Source: Baffinella frigidus
Lineage: Eukaryota; Cryptophyceae; Cryptomonadales; Baffinellaceae
Assembly (NCBI GenBank): GCA_026770585.1
Contig: MU646537.1
Location: 431,454-446,453, forward strand
Reading direction: 5' to 3'
Length of the DNA: 15,000 nt
Content: more model-generated notes on this DNA
What the model was told of the DNA's origin: nothing
Database searches by the model: none
What the model saw: only the letters and a program-made list of their open reading frames with translations
Position numbering within the stretch: position 1 is the stretch's first letter
The DNA itself: not shown here

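Overview
The window looks like nuclear DNA of a eukaryote, most likely a green alga of the prasinophyte kind (inference, moderate confidence; dinoflagellates share the telomere motif but usually not such uniform GT-AG introns). The reasons are GC-rich short exons with C/G third positions, GT-AG splice sites whose phases fit from exon to exon, plant-type TTTAGGG/CCCTAAA arrays used as intron filler, abundant simple repeats and many small inverted-repeat elements. I see no bacterial operon, rRNA, tRNA or CRISPR array.

Two genes lie head to head. On the minus strand, starting at 2646, are the first three exons of a mitochondrial carrier (SLC25) gene (2281-2646, 1008-1076, 372-420); it leaves the window at the left edge. 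On the plus strand, from a start codon proposed at 3699 to beyond 15000, runs a sodium:solute symporter (SSS/SLC5 family) gene. I could assemble nine exons: 3699-3746, 6153-6284, 7798-7886, 9349-9427, 10562-10678, 11393-11467, 12311-12370, 13043-13275 and 14652-14775. They join in frame without a stop to give about 319 residues. About 1.05 kb (2647-3698) separates the two start codons and probably holds both promoters.

The most unusual feature is an exon-copy shower. Between the real exons of the symporter gene, almost every internal exon is present again as one to about nine full, partial, decayed or inverted copies, always near its parent and in the same order as the protein. Many copies keep a splice donor or acceptor. 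Several differ from the parent mainly at synonymous positions. One copy (8133-8221) matches exon 3 in length, phase and reading frame, with ten synonymous differences and one replacement in the aligned part, so it is a strong candidate for a mutually exclusive exon. The carrier gene shows a small version of the same thing.

The introns also hold a nest of foldback elements (4072-5719), a 148-bp inverted-repeat element present twice (5307-5454 and, inside an exon-8 copy with a 5-bp target duplication, 13993-14140), a 138-bp element present twice, a 40-bp element present twice in opposite orientations, minisatellites, and long CT and GA tracts on either side of the 60-nt exon 7. CCCTAA units sit just upstream of many acceptors, where they could supply branch points. 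Both genes encode membrane transporters, but nothing in the sequence shows that they work together.
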